Source: Devosia nanyangense
Lineage (GTDB): Bacteria; Pseudomonadota; Alphaproteobacteria; Rhizobiales; Devosiaceae
DNA: 64,000 bases
NCBI GenBank assembly: GCA_016213505.1
Contig: JACRAF010000004.1
Span: forward strand, 97,769 to 161,768
Reading direction: 5' to 3'
The notes beneath the pieces are model-generated. The model worked only from the letters and a program-made list of their open reading frames with translations, was not told the DNA's origin and searched no databases. Of this stretch, positions 1-9,819 are shown piece after piece. The translations under genes were made by a program, and so were the position numbers. The stretch's first letter is position 1. The number at the start of each line of letters is the position of its first letter.

Positions 1-833
1 TCGGCACTGCCATGGTGACCGCCACCTCGATCGTCGCTGAAAACAAGCGTGGCACCGCCGTCGCACTGATCCTCTCCGGCCTCACCGTCGCCAACATCAT
101 CGGCGTGCCGCTCGGCACCGCCATCGGCAACGCCTTCGGCTGGAGAATGACGTTCTGGGCGGTCGCCGCCCTAGGCGCCGTCTCCTTCGCGCTGATCGCG
201 CTCCTGGTGCCGGCGGATCGCGCCCATGACGCGCACCAGGGCAACATCCTCGCCGGGATCAAGGCCCTGGCCCGCGAGCCGGTGCTGACCTCGCTCGCCG
301 TGATCATCCTCCAGACCATCGGCCAGTTCGCGCTCTTTACCTACATCGCGCCGCTCCTCACCGGCGTCTCCGGCATCGGCCTCGACGCCGTGCCATGGCT
401 CCTGCTGCTCTTTGGCATTGGCTCGACCCTCGGCGTGCTGCTCGGCGGCCGCCTTGCCGACTGGAAGCTGATGCCGTCGCTGGTCGGCATTCTCGCGCTG
501 CAGATCGTGATCTACCTGATGATGGCGCTGTTCGCCGGCCATCCGGTCGTGATGGGCGCCCTCGTTCTCGTCTGGGGCGCCACCGCCTTCGCCTTCGGCT
601 CCCCGGTGCAGACACGCATCCTCAACAACACCCGCGACGCGCCGATGCTGGCCGCCAACCTCATCCCCTCTGCCTTCAACATCGCCATCGCTGGAGGCGC
701 CTGGCTCGGCGGCACGCTGATCGATGCCGGCGCGTCCTATGCCATCCTGCCCTGGGTCGGGGTGGCCGGCGCGGTGCTGGCAACCGCCACCGCCCTCGCC
801 TCGGCCCTGCGCGAACGGCGGCCGGCCGCCTAA
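1..833 (+). CDS. MFS transporter, C-terminal part (5' end outside window)
   Basis: The reading frame is open from the window edge to a stop at 831-833, so the true start lies upstream. The visible ~275 residues carry repeated hydrophobic helices separated by short loops, typical of the second two-thirds of a 12-helix major facilitator. The stretch 'NIIGVPLGTAIGNAFGWR' matches the drug/arabinose-efflux group (AraJ/YdhP-like), where a helix with G-x-P-x-G motifs precedes a W-R pair. The probable role is proton-driven export of a small molecule across the inner membrane; the substrate cannot be read from sequence. Its last four bases overlap the end of the convergent yqeY gene. Confidence 0.85.
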   Translation, partial: GTAMVTATSIVAENKRGTAVALILSGLTVANIIGVPLGTAIGNAFGWRMTFWAVAALGAVSFALIALLVPADRAHDAHQGNILAGIKALAREPVLTSLAVIILQTIGQFALFTYIAPLLTGVSGIGLDAVPWLLLLFGIGSTLGVLLGGRLADWKLMPSLVGILALQIVIYLMMALFAGHPVVMGALVLVWGATAFAFGSPVQTRILNNTRDAPMLAANLIPSAFNIAIAGGAWLGGTLIDAGASYAILPWVGVAGAVLATATALASALRERRPAA

Positions 834-1288
834 CCCAGCGCCGCCTTCACCTTGCCGCTCGCCTTGCCGAAGTCGATCCGCCCCGGATAGTCGGCCTTGA
901 GCGAGGCGATGACCTTGCCCATGTCCTTTGCCCCGGCCGAGCCGGTCTTGTCGATCGCCGTCCGGATTGCCGCCTCGATTTCGGCGTCGGTCAGCGCCTT
1001 GGGCAAAAACTCGCTGAGGATGTCGATTTCCTCCTTCTCGACCGTCGCCAGATCGTTCCGGCCGGCCTGCACGTAGATCGCAAGGCTCTCCTCGCGCTGC
1101 TTCACCATTTTCTGCAGCAGCGGCAGGATTTCGTCGTTGCTCAGCGGCGGCTTGCCCTCGCCGCGATTGGCGATGTCCTTGTCCTTGATCGCCGCGTTGA
1201 TCGACCTGAGCGTCGCCGTCCGCCGCGCGTCGCGCGCCTTCATCGCCGCCTTGTAGCCCTCGTTGATCGCCTCGCGCATGGCAGTCAT
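830..1288 (-). CDS. yqeY: GatB/YqeY domain protein
   Basis: This is a 152-residue cytoplasmic protein, the usual length of the YqeY family, which resembles the tail domain of the GatB amidotransferase subunit and may bind tRNA. It begins 'MREAINEGYKAAMKARD' and keeps the family pattern of a helical N-terminal half with a basic 'RRTATLRSINAAIKDKD' segment, then a small helical C-terminal domain containing 'GAKDMGKVIASLK'. The biochemical role of stand-alone YqeY is not established. The gene diverges from carA, with about 120 bp between the two starts; yqeY next to carA is an arrangement I associate with related bacteria. The start ATG is at 1286-1288; an ATG two codons in is an alternative. 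Confidence 0.9.
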   Translation of the reverse strand: MTAMREAINEGYKAAMKARDARRTATLRSINAAIKDKDIANRGEGKPPLSNDEILPLLQKMVKQREESLAIYVQAGRNDLATVEKEEIDILSEFLPKALTDAEIEAAIRTAIDKTGSAGAKDMGKVIASLKADYPGRIDFGKASGKVKAALG

Positions 1289-1411
1289 TCCTTCAAATCC
1301 AATGCTTTGGCTCCATATAGACGGTTCCGGCCTCCGCCGCCACTTGCGCCCGCACGCCGGGGCTCTTAAGGAGAGCCCTCAACCCATACCGTCAATACTC
1401 GGAGACCCGCC

Positions 1412-2617
1412 ATGTCCGGCTGGCAGCCCACGCCTGCGACTGCCCTGTTGATCCTCGAGGACGGCACCCGCCTCGAAGGGCGCGGCATCGGCGCGGTCGG
1501 CCACGCGGCGGGCGAGGTCTGCTTCAACACGGCCATAACCGGCTACCAGGAGATTTTGACCGATCCGTCCTATGCCGGCCAGGTCGTCACCTTCACCTTC
1601 CCGCACATCGGCAATGTCGGCACCAACGACGAAGACATCGAGACGGTCAACATGGCCGCCCTTTCGGGCGTCCGCGGCGTCGTCCTCAAGGCCGACATCA
1701 CCAATCCCTCCAACTACCGCGCCGCCGAGCGGCTCGACGCCTGGCTCAAGAAGCGCAACATCGTCGGCATCACCGGCCTCGATACCCGCGCGCTGACCGC
1801 CCGCATCCGCGAAAAGGGCATGCCCAACGGCGTCGTCGCCCACTCGCCCGACGGCTATTTCCACGAGCCCTCGATCCTCGCCGAACTCAAGGCCTTCCCC
1901 GGCCTCGAGGGCCTCGACCTCGCCAAGGAAGTCACCACCGCCCAGACCTATAAATGGGACCAGACACCGTGGAAATGGAATGAGGGCTACGGCAAGCTCG
2001 AGACCCCCGAGTTCCACATCGTCGCCGTCGATTACGGCGCCAAGCGCAACATCCTCCGCCAGCTTGCCGACGAGGGCGCGCGCGTGACGGTGGTGCCCGC
2101 GACGGCAACGGCCCGGGACATCCTGTCGCACAATCCTGACGGCATCTTCCTCAGCAACGGTCCCGGCGATCCGGCGGCGACCGGCAAATATGCGGTACCC
2201 ACGATCAAGGCGCTGATGGAAACCGGCAAGCCGGTGTTCGGCATCTGCCTCGGCCACCAGCTGCTCGGCCTCGCGCTCGGCGGCGCCACCGCCAAGATGC
2301 ATCAGGGCCACCACGGCGCCAATCACCCGGTCAAGGATTTGACCACCGGCCGGGTCGAGATCACCTCGATGAACCACGGCTTCGCCGTCGTCAGCGAAAG
2401 CCTGCCCGTCGGTGTGACGCAAACCCATGTGTCGCTGTTCGACGGCTCCAATGCCGGCCTCAGCGTCGACGGCAAGCCGATCTTTTCGGTGCAGTATCAC
2501 CCCGAGGCCTCGCCCGGCCCGCACGACAGCCACTACCTCTTCACCCGCTTCCTCAACCAGGTACGGGCGCAAAAGGGTCTGGCGCCGAAGCCTGAACGCG
2601 CCGCGCTGCAGTCATAG
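1412..2617 (+). CDS. carA: carbamoyl-phosphate synthase small (glutaminase) subunit
   Basis: CarA hydrolyses glutamine and passes ammonia to CarB for carbamoyl phosphate, the precursor of arginine and pyrimidines. The protein has 401 residues, the normal length. The N-terminal CPSase domain opens with the ATALLILEDGT pattern and contains the 'FNTAITGYQEILTDPSY' block. The C-terminal class I amidotransferase domain carries the nucleophile elbow GICLGHQ (Cys about residue 279) and the His-Glu pair in QYHPEASPGPHD (His about 363). All catalytic residues are present. carB lies about 20 kb downstream on the same strand, so the two subunits are not in one operon. A strong 26-bp palindrome follows directly after the stop. 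Confidence 0.98.
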   Translation: MSGWQPTPATALLILEDGTRLEGRGIGAVGHAAGEVCFNTAITGYQEILTDPSYAGQVVTFTFPHIGNVGTNDEDIETVNMAALSGVRGVVLKADITNPSNYRAAERLDAWLKKRNIVGITGLDTRALTARIREKGMPNGVVAHSPDGYFHEPSILAELKAFPGLEGLDLAKEVTTAQTYKWDQTPWKWNEGYGKLETPEFHIVAVDYGAKRNILRQLADEGARVTVVPATATARDILSHNPDGIFLSNGPGDPAATGKYAVPTIKALMETGKPVFGICLGHQLLGLALGGATAKMHQGHHGANHPVKDLTTGRVEITSMNHGFAVVSESLPVGVTQTHVSLFDGSNAGLSVDGKPIFSVQYHPEASPGPHDSHYLFTRFLNQVRAQKGLAPKPERAALQS

Positions 2618-2619
2618 CA

Positions 2620-2645
2620 ATGGCCACCCCATATGGGGTGGCCAT
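2620..2645. terminator. 26-bp perfect palindrome between convergent genes
   Basis: Two 13-base half-sites starting ATGGCCACCCC form an uninterrupted palindrome three bases after the carA stop and 18 bases before the end of the convergent EF-hand gene. As RNA it folds into a very stable hairpin from either strand. There is no U-tract, so it is better seen as a bidirectional mRNA 3'-end or processing hairpin than as a canonical intrinsic terminator. Confidence 0.6.
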
Positions 2646-2662
2646 CGGGGACGTGGGCCGAG

Positions 2663-2965
2663 CTACATGGCGCTCGAGCTGGCTTCGCTCGACGAGGTCG
2701 CGCCGTCGTCGAGGCCTGCGACAAGCCCAAGGAGCGTGCCGAACTCGGTCTCGTCGAGGTTGCCGTCGGTGTTGGCGTCGGCCTGATCGAAAAGGATCTG
2801 GGTCAACGTCGGATAGGTGCCCATCGCCTCATCGAACGACACGATGCCGTCCTTGTTGGCATCGGTCTTGCTGAAATCGTCGGTGGCCGACTGGGCGAGT
2901 ACGCCGGCGGCCCCGAACGTGGCGGCGGTCATCGCCGCGGCGGCGATCAATGCAAGCTTATTCAT
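2663..2965 (-). CDS. secreted EF-hand calcium-binding protein
   Basis: This 100-residue protein has a Sec signal peptide (hydrophobic Ala-rich residues 3-24 ending LAQS), so it should be periplasmic. Two EF-hand loops are visible: DANKDGIVSFDE at about residues 35-46 and DANTDGNLDETE at about 63-74. Each has Asp at positions 1 and 3 of the loop, Gly at 6 and Glu at 12, so both should bind calcium. The C-terminus is a Ser-rich tail. Small EF-hand exoproteins of this kind are common in Hyphomicrobiales and have no assigned function. The start has an upstream GAAGGGAA ribosome-binding sequence. Confidence 0.85.
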   Translation of the reverse strand: MNKLALIAAAAMTAATFGAAGVLAQSATDDFSKTDANKDGIVSFDEAMGTYPTLTQILFDQADANTDGNLDETEFGTLLGLVAGLDDGATSSSEASSSAM

Positions 2966-3213
2966 ATGCTATTCCCTTCGAATACATGCGTTGGATTGAG
3001 CGCCGGAAATGCGCTCTGGACGCCCGTGGACGTCGCGGTCCTCAATCCCTCCCGGCGCATTTGGTTGCGACAGGAACAGTGACCATTCCACGGCAATTTC
3101 GGGACGTAAATTTGCCCGCCGGACTCGCGCAGGCGCAACGCTGCAGCCGACCGGCGGTTTCGACTAAAACATTGATCTACTTGTGCAGCGATCTGGCGAA
3201 ATCGTGAGTGAGC

Positions 3214-4131
3214 CTAGATCGGGCCGTTGATCGTGTCGCACTTGTCCGGATCGCCGGTGGTGTAGCCCTGCTGGAACCACTTCATCCTCTGTTCCGAGGT
3301 GCCGTGCGTGTATTGCCGCGGTGAGATCGTGTTGTTGGTCAGCGTGTCGTCGCCGATCTGGTTGGCCGCGTTGATCGCCTCGGCGACGTCGCCGCTTTCG
3401 AGGAAGCCCTTCTCGAACTCGCCCTTCCCCCATACCCCGGCAAAGCAGTCGGCCTGCAGCTCGACCCGCACCGAATAGGCGTTGGCCTGGTCCTGGGTCA
3501 TGGTCTGCCGCTTGCGGTTGAACTCAGGCAGCACGCCGATCAGGTTCTGCACGTGATGGCCGACCTCGTGCGCGATCACATAGGCCTGGGCGAAGTCGCC
3601 CGGCGCACCGAACTGCTGCCGCAACTGGTCGTAAAAGCCGAGGTCGATATAGACCTTGCGGTCGTTCGGGCAATAGAACGGCCCGCTTGCAGTGTCCGCC
3701 GTGCCGCAGCCCGAACTGGTCTGGCCACTGAACAGCACCACCTTGGGCGGCGCGTAGGTCTGGCCCTGAGCCGAGAAATACTCGCCCCAATAGTCCTCGG
3801 TGTCCTTGACCATCACGCTCACGAACTGCGCCAGTTCGTCCTCGCTGGCGTTCTGCGGCGGCAGTACCGACGACGTCGTCGGCCCGCTGGTGTCGCCGGT
3901 GAGGATCGACATCGGATTGATGCCGAACGCCAGCGCGATGATGATGAACACGATGATGATGGCGAGACCGCCCAGGCCGCCACCGGAACGCCCGCTCGGC
4001 AGCCGGAAGCCGCCGCCGCCCTGCCCGAACGGGTTCGAGCCGAGCCCACCGCCACCGGACCCGCCGGAGCTGCCCTGCCCGCGCCGATCCTCGATGTTCG
4101 AGCTGCCCTGGCGTCCCTGCCACTTCACCAT
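3214..4131 (-). CDS. neutral zinc metallopeptidase (YpfJ family)
   Basis: A 305-residue membrane-anchored zinc-peptidase-like protein. The N-terminus is a Gly/Arg/Ser-rich cytoplasmic tail ('[16 protein letters not shown]'), followed by one transmembrane helix at about residues 52-69 and then a domain outside the membrane. The zinc-binding HEVGHH motif is at about residue 188, and 'ELQADCFAG' supplies the third ligand region. These features match the YpfJ/'neutral zinc metallopeptidase' family, whose substrates are unknown. Conserved cysteines ('SSGCGTADT...FYCPND') suggest a disulfide. It diverges from cpdB across a ~210-bp gap. Confidence 0.92.
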   Translation of the reverse strand: MVKWQGRQGSSNIEDRRGQGSSGGSGGGGLGSNPFGQGGGGFRLPSGRSGGGLGGLAIIIVFIIIALAFGINPMSILTGDTSGPTTSSVLPPQNASEDELAQFVSVMVKDTEDYWGEYFSAQGQTYAPPKVVLFSGQTSSGCGTADTASGPFYCPNDRKVYIDLGFYDQLRQQFGAPGDFAQAYVIAHEVGHHVQNLIGVLPEFNRKRQTMTQDQANAYSVRVELQADCFAGVWGKGEFEKGFLESGDVAEAINAANQIGDDTLTNNTISPRQYTHGTSEQRMKWFQQGYTTGDPDKCDTINGPI

Positions 4132-4341
4132 TGTTCGCTCTCCGCCGCGCCCGCTTTGAACACTATGCCGGATCCTGCTCCGGCCCGAGATTTGACCATC
4201 CGGTCCAAGTTTGACAGTCTGGCTTTGCCGCAGTCATCGCAGCGTCACTTCGACTCGGCAAGACGTGATGCTCGCCTGCGGCAATCAGCAAGCTCACCGC
4301 CTGGCCGTTCCGCCCGCGAGCCTTCAACAAGGGAGAACGAC

Positions 4342-6321
<1,980 letters not shown>

Positions 6322-6331
6322 CCAGGCATTC

Positions 6332-6359
6332 GGTCAACCCTCTTGTTGGAGGGTTGACC
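6332..6359 (+). terminator. hairpin after cpdB
   Basis: Perfect 11-bp inverted repeat (GGTCAACCCTC and its complement) around a 6-base TTGTTG loop, 11 bases after the cpdB stop. It lacks a clear T-run, so termination may be weak or Rho-assisted, or the hairpin may protect the mRNA 3' end. Confidence 0.6.
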
Positions 6360-6411
6360 ACCTCGCTACGGCGCAGGAAGGTCGCGGCTTCGATAGCTGA
6401 CGGGGGCACTT

Positions 6412-6924
6412 ATGCGCGCGAAACTGTTACCGGCCCTGACGCTGGCGCTGCTCGTTGCGCTTCCCGGCGTCGCGCTCGGCTATGACGAGCCCGATCGCTG
6501 CTACACCACCACCGATCCCCGCGGCAACGATGGCGCCAGTGCCAACACCTTCTACAACCCCGACGCAACGCAAAACTGGCAGCAGACGCGGCAGATGGCC
6601 GATCCGCAGGTGATGCGGCAGATGGCGGGCCTCTACTACACCGAATATCCGGATCCGACCGGCCAGATGTACAACCAGACCTATCGCGGCTACGAGGCGA
6701 ACGGTCTGTGGCAGTATCAGGACCAGACCTGCCCGGTGAACGATTTGGGCTACTTGCAGTGCTCCAGGAACCAGGGCGCCGGGCTCTGGGCGGCGTACCA
6801 GCAGCAGGACGGCACGATCTTTCTGATGGTTCATTTCTCCGACCTGAGCCGCAGCAACAACTGCTTCAGCCAGACGGTGCGCGTCGACCGCCAGGGCTTC
6901 ACCGACACCTACGGCGGAAATTAG
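6412..6924 (+). CDS. secreted protein of unknown function
   Basis: A 170-residue protein with a clear Sec signal peptide (hydrophobic residues 4-23, ending VALGYD). The mature part is rich in Tyr, Gln and Asn and carries four cysteines (DRCY, QTCPV, LQCSR, NNCFS), enough for two disulfides. I do not recognise a domain. The middle part 'GLYYTEYPDPTGQMYNQTYRGYEANGLW' reads like a compact beta-rich fold that displays aromatic residues. A GGGGG-type ribosome-binding sequence precedes the ATG at 6412. It stands alone between cpdB and cfa on the same strand. Confidence 0.7.
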   Translation: MRAKLLPALTLALLVALPGVALGYDEPDRCYTTTDPRGNDGASANTFYNPDATQNWQQTRQMADPQVMRQMAGLYYTEYPDPTGQMYNQTYRGYEANGLWQYQDQTCPVNDLGYLQCSRNQGAGLWAAYQQQDGTIFLMVHFSDLSRSNNCFSQTVRVDRQGFTDTYGGN

Positions 6925-7029
6925 CGGCGGGTGCGCTGAGCGGCCGCTCCCGGACAACGCTATTGACTTGTCCGCCTTGATTGATTTGCTTCCCGCCTCA
7001 ATTGGTTGCAGCGCGGGGGCGCAGGACTC

Positions 7030-8142
7030 GTGAGCGAAAAAGACCGGATCGTCGGACTGCTCAAAGATGCGGGGATCGCCGTCAACGGCCCCAATCCGTG
7101 GGATATCCAGATCCACAACCCGCAATTCTGGAATCGGCTCTTTGCCCAGGGCACACTCGGGCTGGGCGAATCTTACATGGACGGCTGGTGGGACGCCGGC
7201 GATCTTGCCGAATTCTTCAACCGCGTCCTCGTCGGCAACGTTGCCGACGGGCTGAAGCTGACCCCCAACCTGGTCTGGCAGGTCGCGCAGGCGAAGCTGC
7301 TCAACATGCAGACCATCGCCCGGTCGCGGCGGGTCGCAAAAATGCACTACAGCGAAACCGACGCCTACCGCGCGTCCCTCGACAGCCGCATGACCGGCTC
7401 CTGCGGCTACTGGCCGGCAGGCGTCGCCAACGTCGATCAGGCGCAGGAGGCCAAACTCGACCTCGTCTGCCGCAAGATCGGACTCAAGGCCGGCCAGACC
7501 GTCTGGGACATCGGCTGCGGCTGGGGCGCCTTCATGGGCTTTGCCGCCGAGAAATACGGTGCCAATTGCGTCGGCGTCACGGTCTCGCCCGATCAGGCGG
7601 CCTATGGCCGCGAGCGCTACAAGCACCTGCCGGTCGAGTTCCAGGTCAAGGACTACCGGCAGTTCGACGGCAAGGCCGACCACGTCGTGTCGATGGGCAT
7701 GTTCGAGCATGTCGGCCACAAGAACTACCGCACCTATTTCGAGAAGGCCCGCAGCGTCATCAAGGACGACGGCCTGTTCATGATGCACACCGTCGGCTCG
7801 CAATGGTCGACCGAAACCATCGAAGCCTGGCTCGAAAAATACATCTTCCCCGGCGGCGTCATCCCCTCGATGGCGCAGATCGGCAAAGCCATCGATGGCC
7901 TGTGGAGCGTCGTCGACGTCCACAATATCGGCCCGCACTACGACAGGACGCTCTGCGCCTGGTACGAGAATTTCGACCGCAACTGGCCGAAACACCGCGA
8001 CGCCGAAGGGGAACGCTTCTACCGGCTGTGGAAGTACTACCTGCTCAGCTGCGCCGGCGGCTTCCGCGCGCGCGTACTGCAGGTCTGGCAGTTCGTGCTG
8101 TCGCCCAGCGGCGTGCCGGACGGCTACGTGTTCGCGCGCTGA
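7030..8142 (+). CDS. cfa: cyclopropane-fatty-acyl-phospholipid synthase family methyltransferase
   Basis: Cfa methylates the double bonds of unsaturated phospholipid acyl chains with SAM, giving cyclopropane fatty acids in the inner membrane under stress or in stationary phase. The 370-residue protein has the typical N-terminal part ('GLGESYMDGWWDAGDLAEFF') and the methyltransferase core. The SAM-binding motif is 'VWDIGCGWGAFMGFAAEKYG', and 'MGMFEHVGHKNYRTYF' and 'YLLSCAGGFRAR' are highly conserved family blocks. I place the start at GTG 7030 rather than TTG 7006 because the family N-terminus begins near there. The next gene follows after 3 bp, suggesting co-transcription. Confidence 0.94.
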   Translation: MSEKDRIVGLLKDAGIAVNGPNPWDIQIHNPQFWNRLFAQGTLGLGESYMDGWWDAGDLAEFFNRVLVGNVADGLKLTPNLVWQVAQAKLLNMQTIARSRRVAKMHYSETDAYRASLDSRMTGSCGYWPAGVANVDQAQEAKLDLVCRKIGLKAGQTVWDIGCGWGAFMGFAAEKYGANCVGVTVSPDQAAYGRERYKHLPVEFQVKDYRQFDGKADHVVSMGMFEHVGHKNYRTYFEKARSVIKDDGLFMMHTVGSQWSTETIEAWLEKYIFPGGVIPSMAQIGKAIDGLWSVVDVHNIGPHYDRTLCAWYENFDRNWPKHRDAEGERFYRLWKYYLLSCAGGFRARVLQVWQFVLSPSGVPDGYVFAR

Positions 8143-8145
8143 CGG

Positions 8146-8904
8146 GTGGCGCGCCGACTCGCCGCTGTCGACCTGCTGGCCGCCGCCATTGCCGCAGCGG
8201 TGGCCCTATGGATTGCCTACGCCTCGCAGACGGCGCCCAAGCCGGCAGCGGCAGCGCCACCCTCAACCGCCCAATCCACCCGTGCCGCCTTCTACGTCCT
8301 CGCGGTCACCTGGCTACCCGCCTTCTGCGAGCTCAAGCCCCGCGTGCGCGAATGCCACGGCACACCCACTCCCCGCTTCGCCCTGCACGGCCTGTGGCCG
8401 GGCGGCGAGTATTGCGGCATCGACGGCGATATGCTGGCCACCGACCAGCTCGATCACTGGAACGATCTTCCAGCCCTGCGCCTGACCGACGCGACCTGGG
8501 CGGCCCTGCGCGCGGCCATGCCCGGCACCAAGTCGCGCCTCGAACGCCACGAATGGGTCGTGCACGGCAGCTGTTCCGGGGCCTCGCCCGACACTTACTT
8601 CGCGGGCGCCGCGGCCCTGCTCGGCGAACTCGACCGCTCGCCGGTGCACGATCTGTTCGTCGCCAATGCCGGCCGGGACCTGACCCGCACCGAGGTCGCG
8701 GCCGCCTTCGACGGCGCCTTCGGCAAGGGCGCCGGCAGGCGCGTCCGCCTCTCTTGCGAGGACGACGGCGGCGGCCGGCAGATCATCGACGAGCTGACCA
8801 TCGCCCTCTACGGCGATCCGTTCGGCGGCGACACCCTGGCCGCGCTCCTCGCCGCGGCCCACCCGCGCGGCGGCGGCTGCGCCGCCGGAAATATCGTGGA
8901 ATAA
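8146..8904 (+). CDS. RNase T2 family endoribonuclease, exported
   Basis: This 252-residue protein starts at a GTG three bases after cfa. An N-terminal hydrophobic segment (about residues 9-25) targets it to the envelope. Both catalytic signatures of RNase T2 are intact: CAS-1 'FALHGLWPGG' with the first catalytic His, and CAS-2 'HEWVVHGSC' with the second His and the Glu. RNase T2 enzymes cleave single-stranded RNA through 2',3'-cyclic phosphates, the substrate of the CpdB enzyme encoded 2 kb upstream, so the two could work together in periplasmic RNA scavenging (inference). Multiple cysteines fit a disulfide-stabilised periplasmic enzyme. Confidence 0.92.
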   Translation: MARRLAAVDLLAAAIAAAVALWIAYASQTAPKPAAAAPPSTAQSTRAAFYVLAVTWLPAFCELKPRVRECHGTPTPRFALHGLWPGGEYCGIDGDMLATDQLDHWNDLPALRLTDATWAALRAAMPGTKSRLERHEWVVHGSCSGASPDTYFAGAAALLGELDRSPVHDLFVANAGRDLTRTEVAAAFDGAFGKGAGRRVRLSCEDDGGGRQIIDELTIALYGDPFGGDTLAALLAAAHPRGGGCAAGNIVE

Positions 8905-9045
8905 TCGCATGGGGCCGCCGGGACCGCATCAGACGAAATCTTAACCCAAAGCCTTCATCTGCCTTCAACCGCCCTCCGCTAGCTTCGGCCAAACCGCCGC
9001 CGGGAGCGCGTGACCACGCGCGACAAACAGGAAGGTGCGCGCGCC

Positions 9046-9819
9046 ATGTCCGATACCGCCTATGCCCTCGAGATCGCCGGCCTCGACAAGAACTTCGACC
9101 GTCCGGTGGTGCGGGACCTTCACCTGCGCGTCAAAGCCGGCGAGTTCTATGCCCTGCTGGGGCCCAACGGCGCCGGCAAGACCACGATCCTGCGCATCGT
9201 GGCGGGCCTGTTGCAGCCCGAAGCGGGATCCATCGCGGTCTACGGCATCGACACCCGCGAGGACCCGCTGCGCGCCAAATCGATCATCGCCTGGGTCTCC
9301 GACGAGCCGATGGTCTACGACCGGCTGACCCCGTTCGAGTATCTCGAATTCGTCGCGGGGCTCTGGCAGATCGAGCCCCGCCACGCCCAGGCCCACGCCA
9401 CCGAGTTGATCGACTGGCTCGGCCTCGGGCCGCACGCGCATGAGCGCTGCGGCGGCTTCTCCAAGGGCATGCTGCAGAAGGTCGCCCTTGCGGGTGCCCT
9501 CGTGCACGATCCGAAGCTCATCATCCTCGACGAGCCGTTGACCGGGCTCGACGCCGGCTCGGCCCGGCAGGTCAAGCAGGTGCTGCTCGAAAAGGTCAGG
9601 ACGGGCGTCACCGTCATCATGACCACCCATATCCTGGAGGTCGCCGAGCGCATGGCCGAGCGGATCGGGGTGATCAATCACGGCCGCCTCATCGCCGAGG
9701 GTACGCTCGGCGAATTGCGGGCCCGCATCGGTCATGAATCGACGCTCGAGGAAATCTTCCTCGATCTGGTGGCGCAGAACGAGATGGACGTCGATCCCGC
9801 GGTGGACGCCGCAGCATGA
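9046..9819 (+). CDS. ABC exporter ATP-binding protein
   Basis: A 257-residue ATPase of the ABC-2 export type. Walker A is GPNGAGKT, the signature region is 'FSKGMLQKVALAGALVHDP' and Walker B is 'LIILDEPLTGLD', followed by the switch His in 'MTTHILEVAE'. These are the marks of an export ATPase of the CcmA/NatA class. The ATG at 9046 has an AGGAAGG ten bases upstream; a GTG at 9010 is a possible earlier start. The last four bases (ATGA) overlap the permease gene, so the two are translationally coupled and form one transporter. Confidence 0.93.
   Translation: MSDTAYALEIAGLDKNFDRPVVRDLHLRVKAGEFYALLGPNGAGKTTILRIVAGLLQPEAGSIAVYGIDTREDPLRAKSIIAWVSDEPMVYDRLTPFEYLEFVAGLWQIEPRHAQAHATELIDWLGLGPHAHERCGGFSKGMLQKVALAGALVHDPKLIILDEPLTGLDAGSARQVKQVLLEKVRTGVTVIMTTHILEVAERMAERIGVINHGRLIAEGTLGELRARIGHESTLEEIFLDLVAQNEMDVDPAVDAAA

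Noticed and set aside
2620..2645. Phage attachment site or transposon end at the 26-bp palindrome
   Set aside because: There is no second copy, no flanking direct repeats and no mobile gene; a shared 3' hairpin between convergent genes explains it.
6981..9443. 820-residue Arg-rich plus-strand frame across cfa and RNase T2
   Set aside because: It overlaps three well-supported genes in another frame and has the Arg/Pro/Ala-rich composition typical of such shadows.
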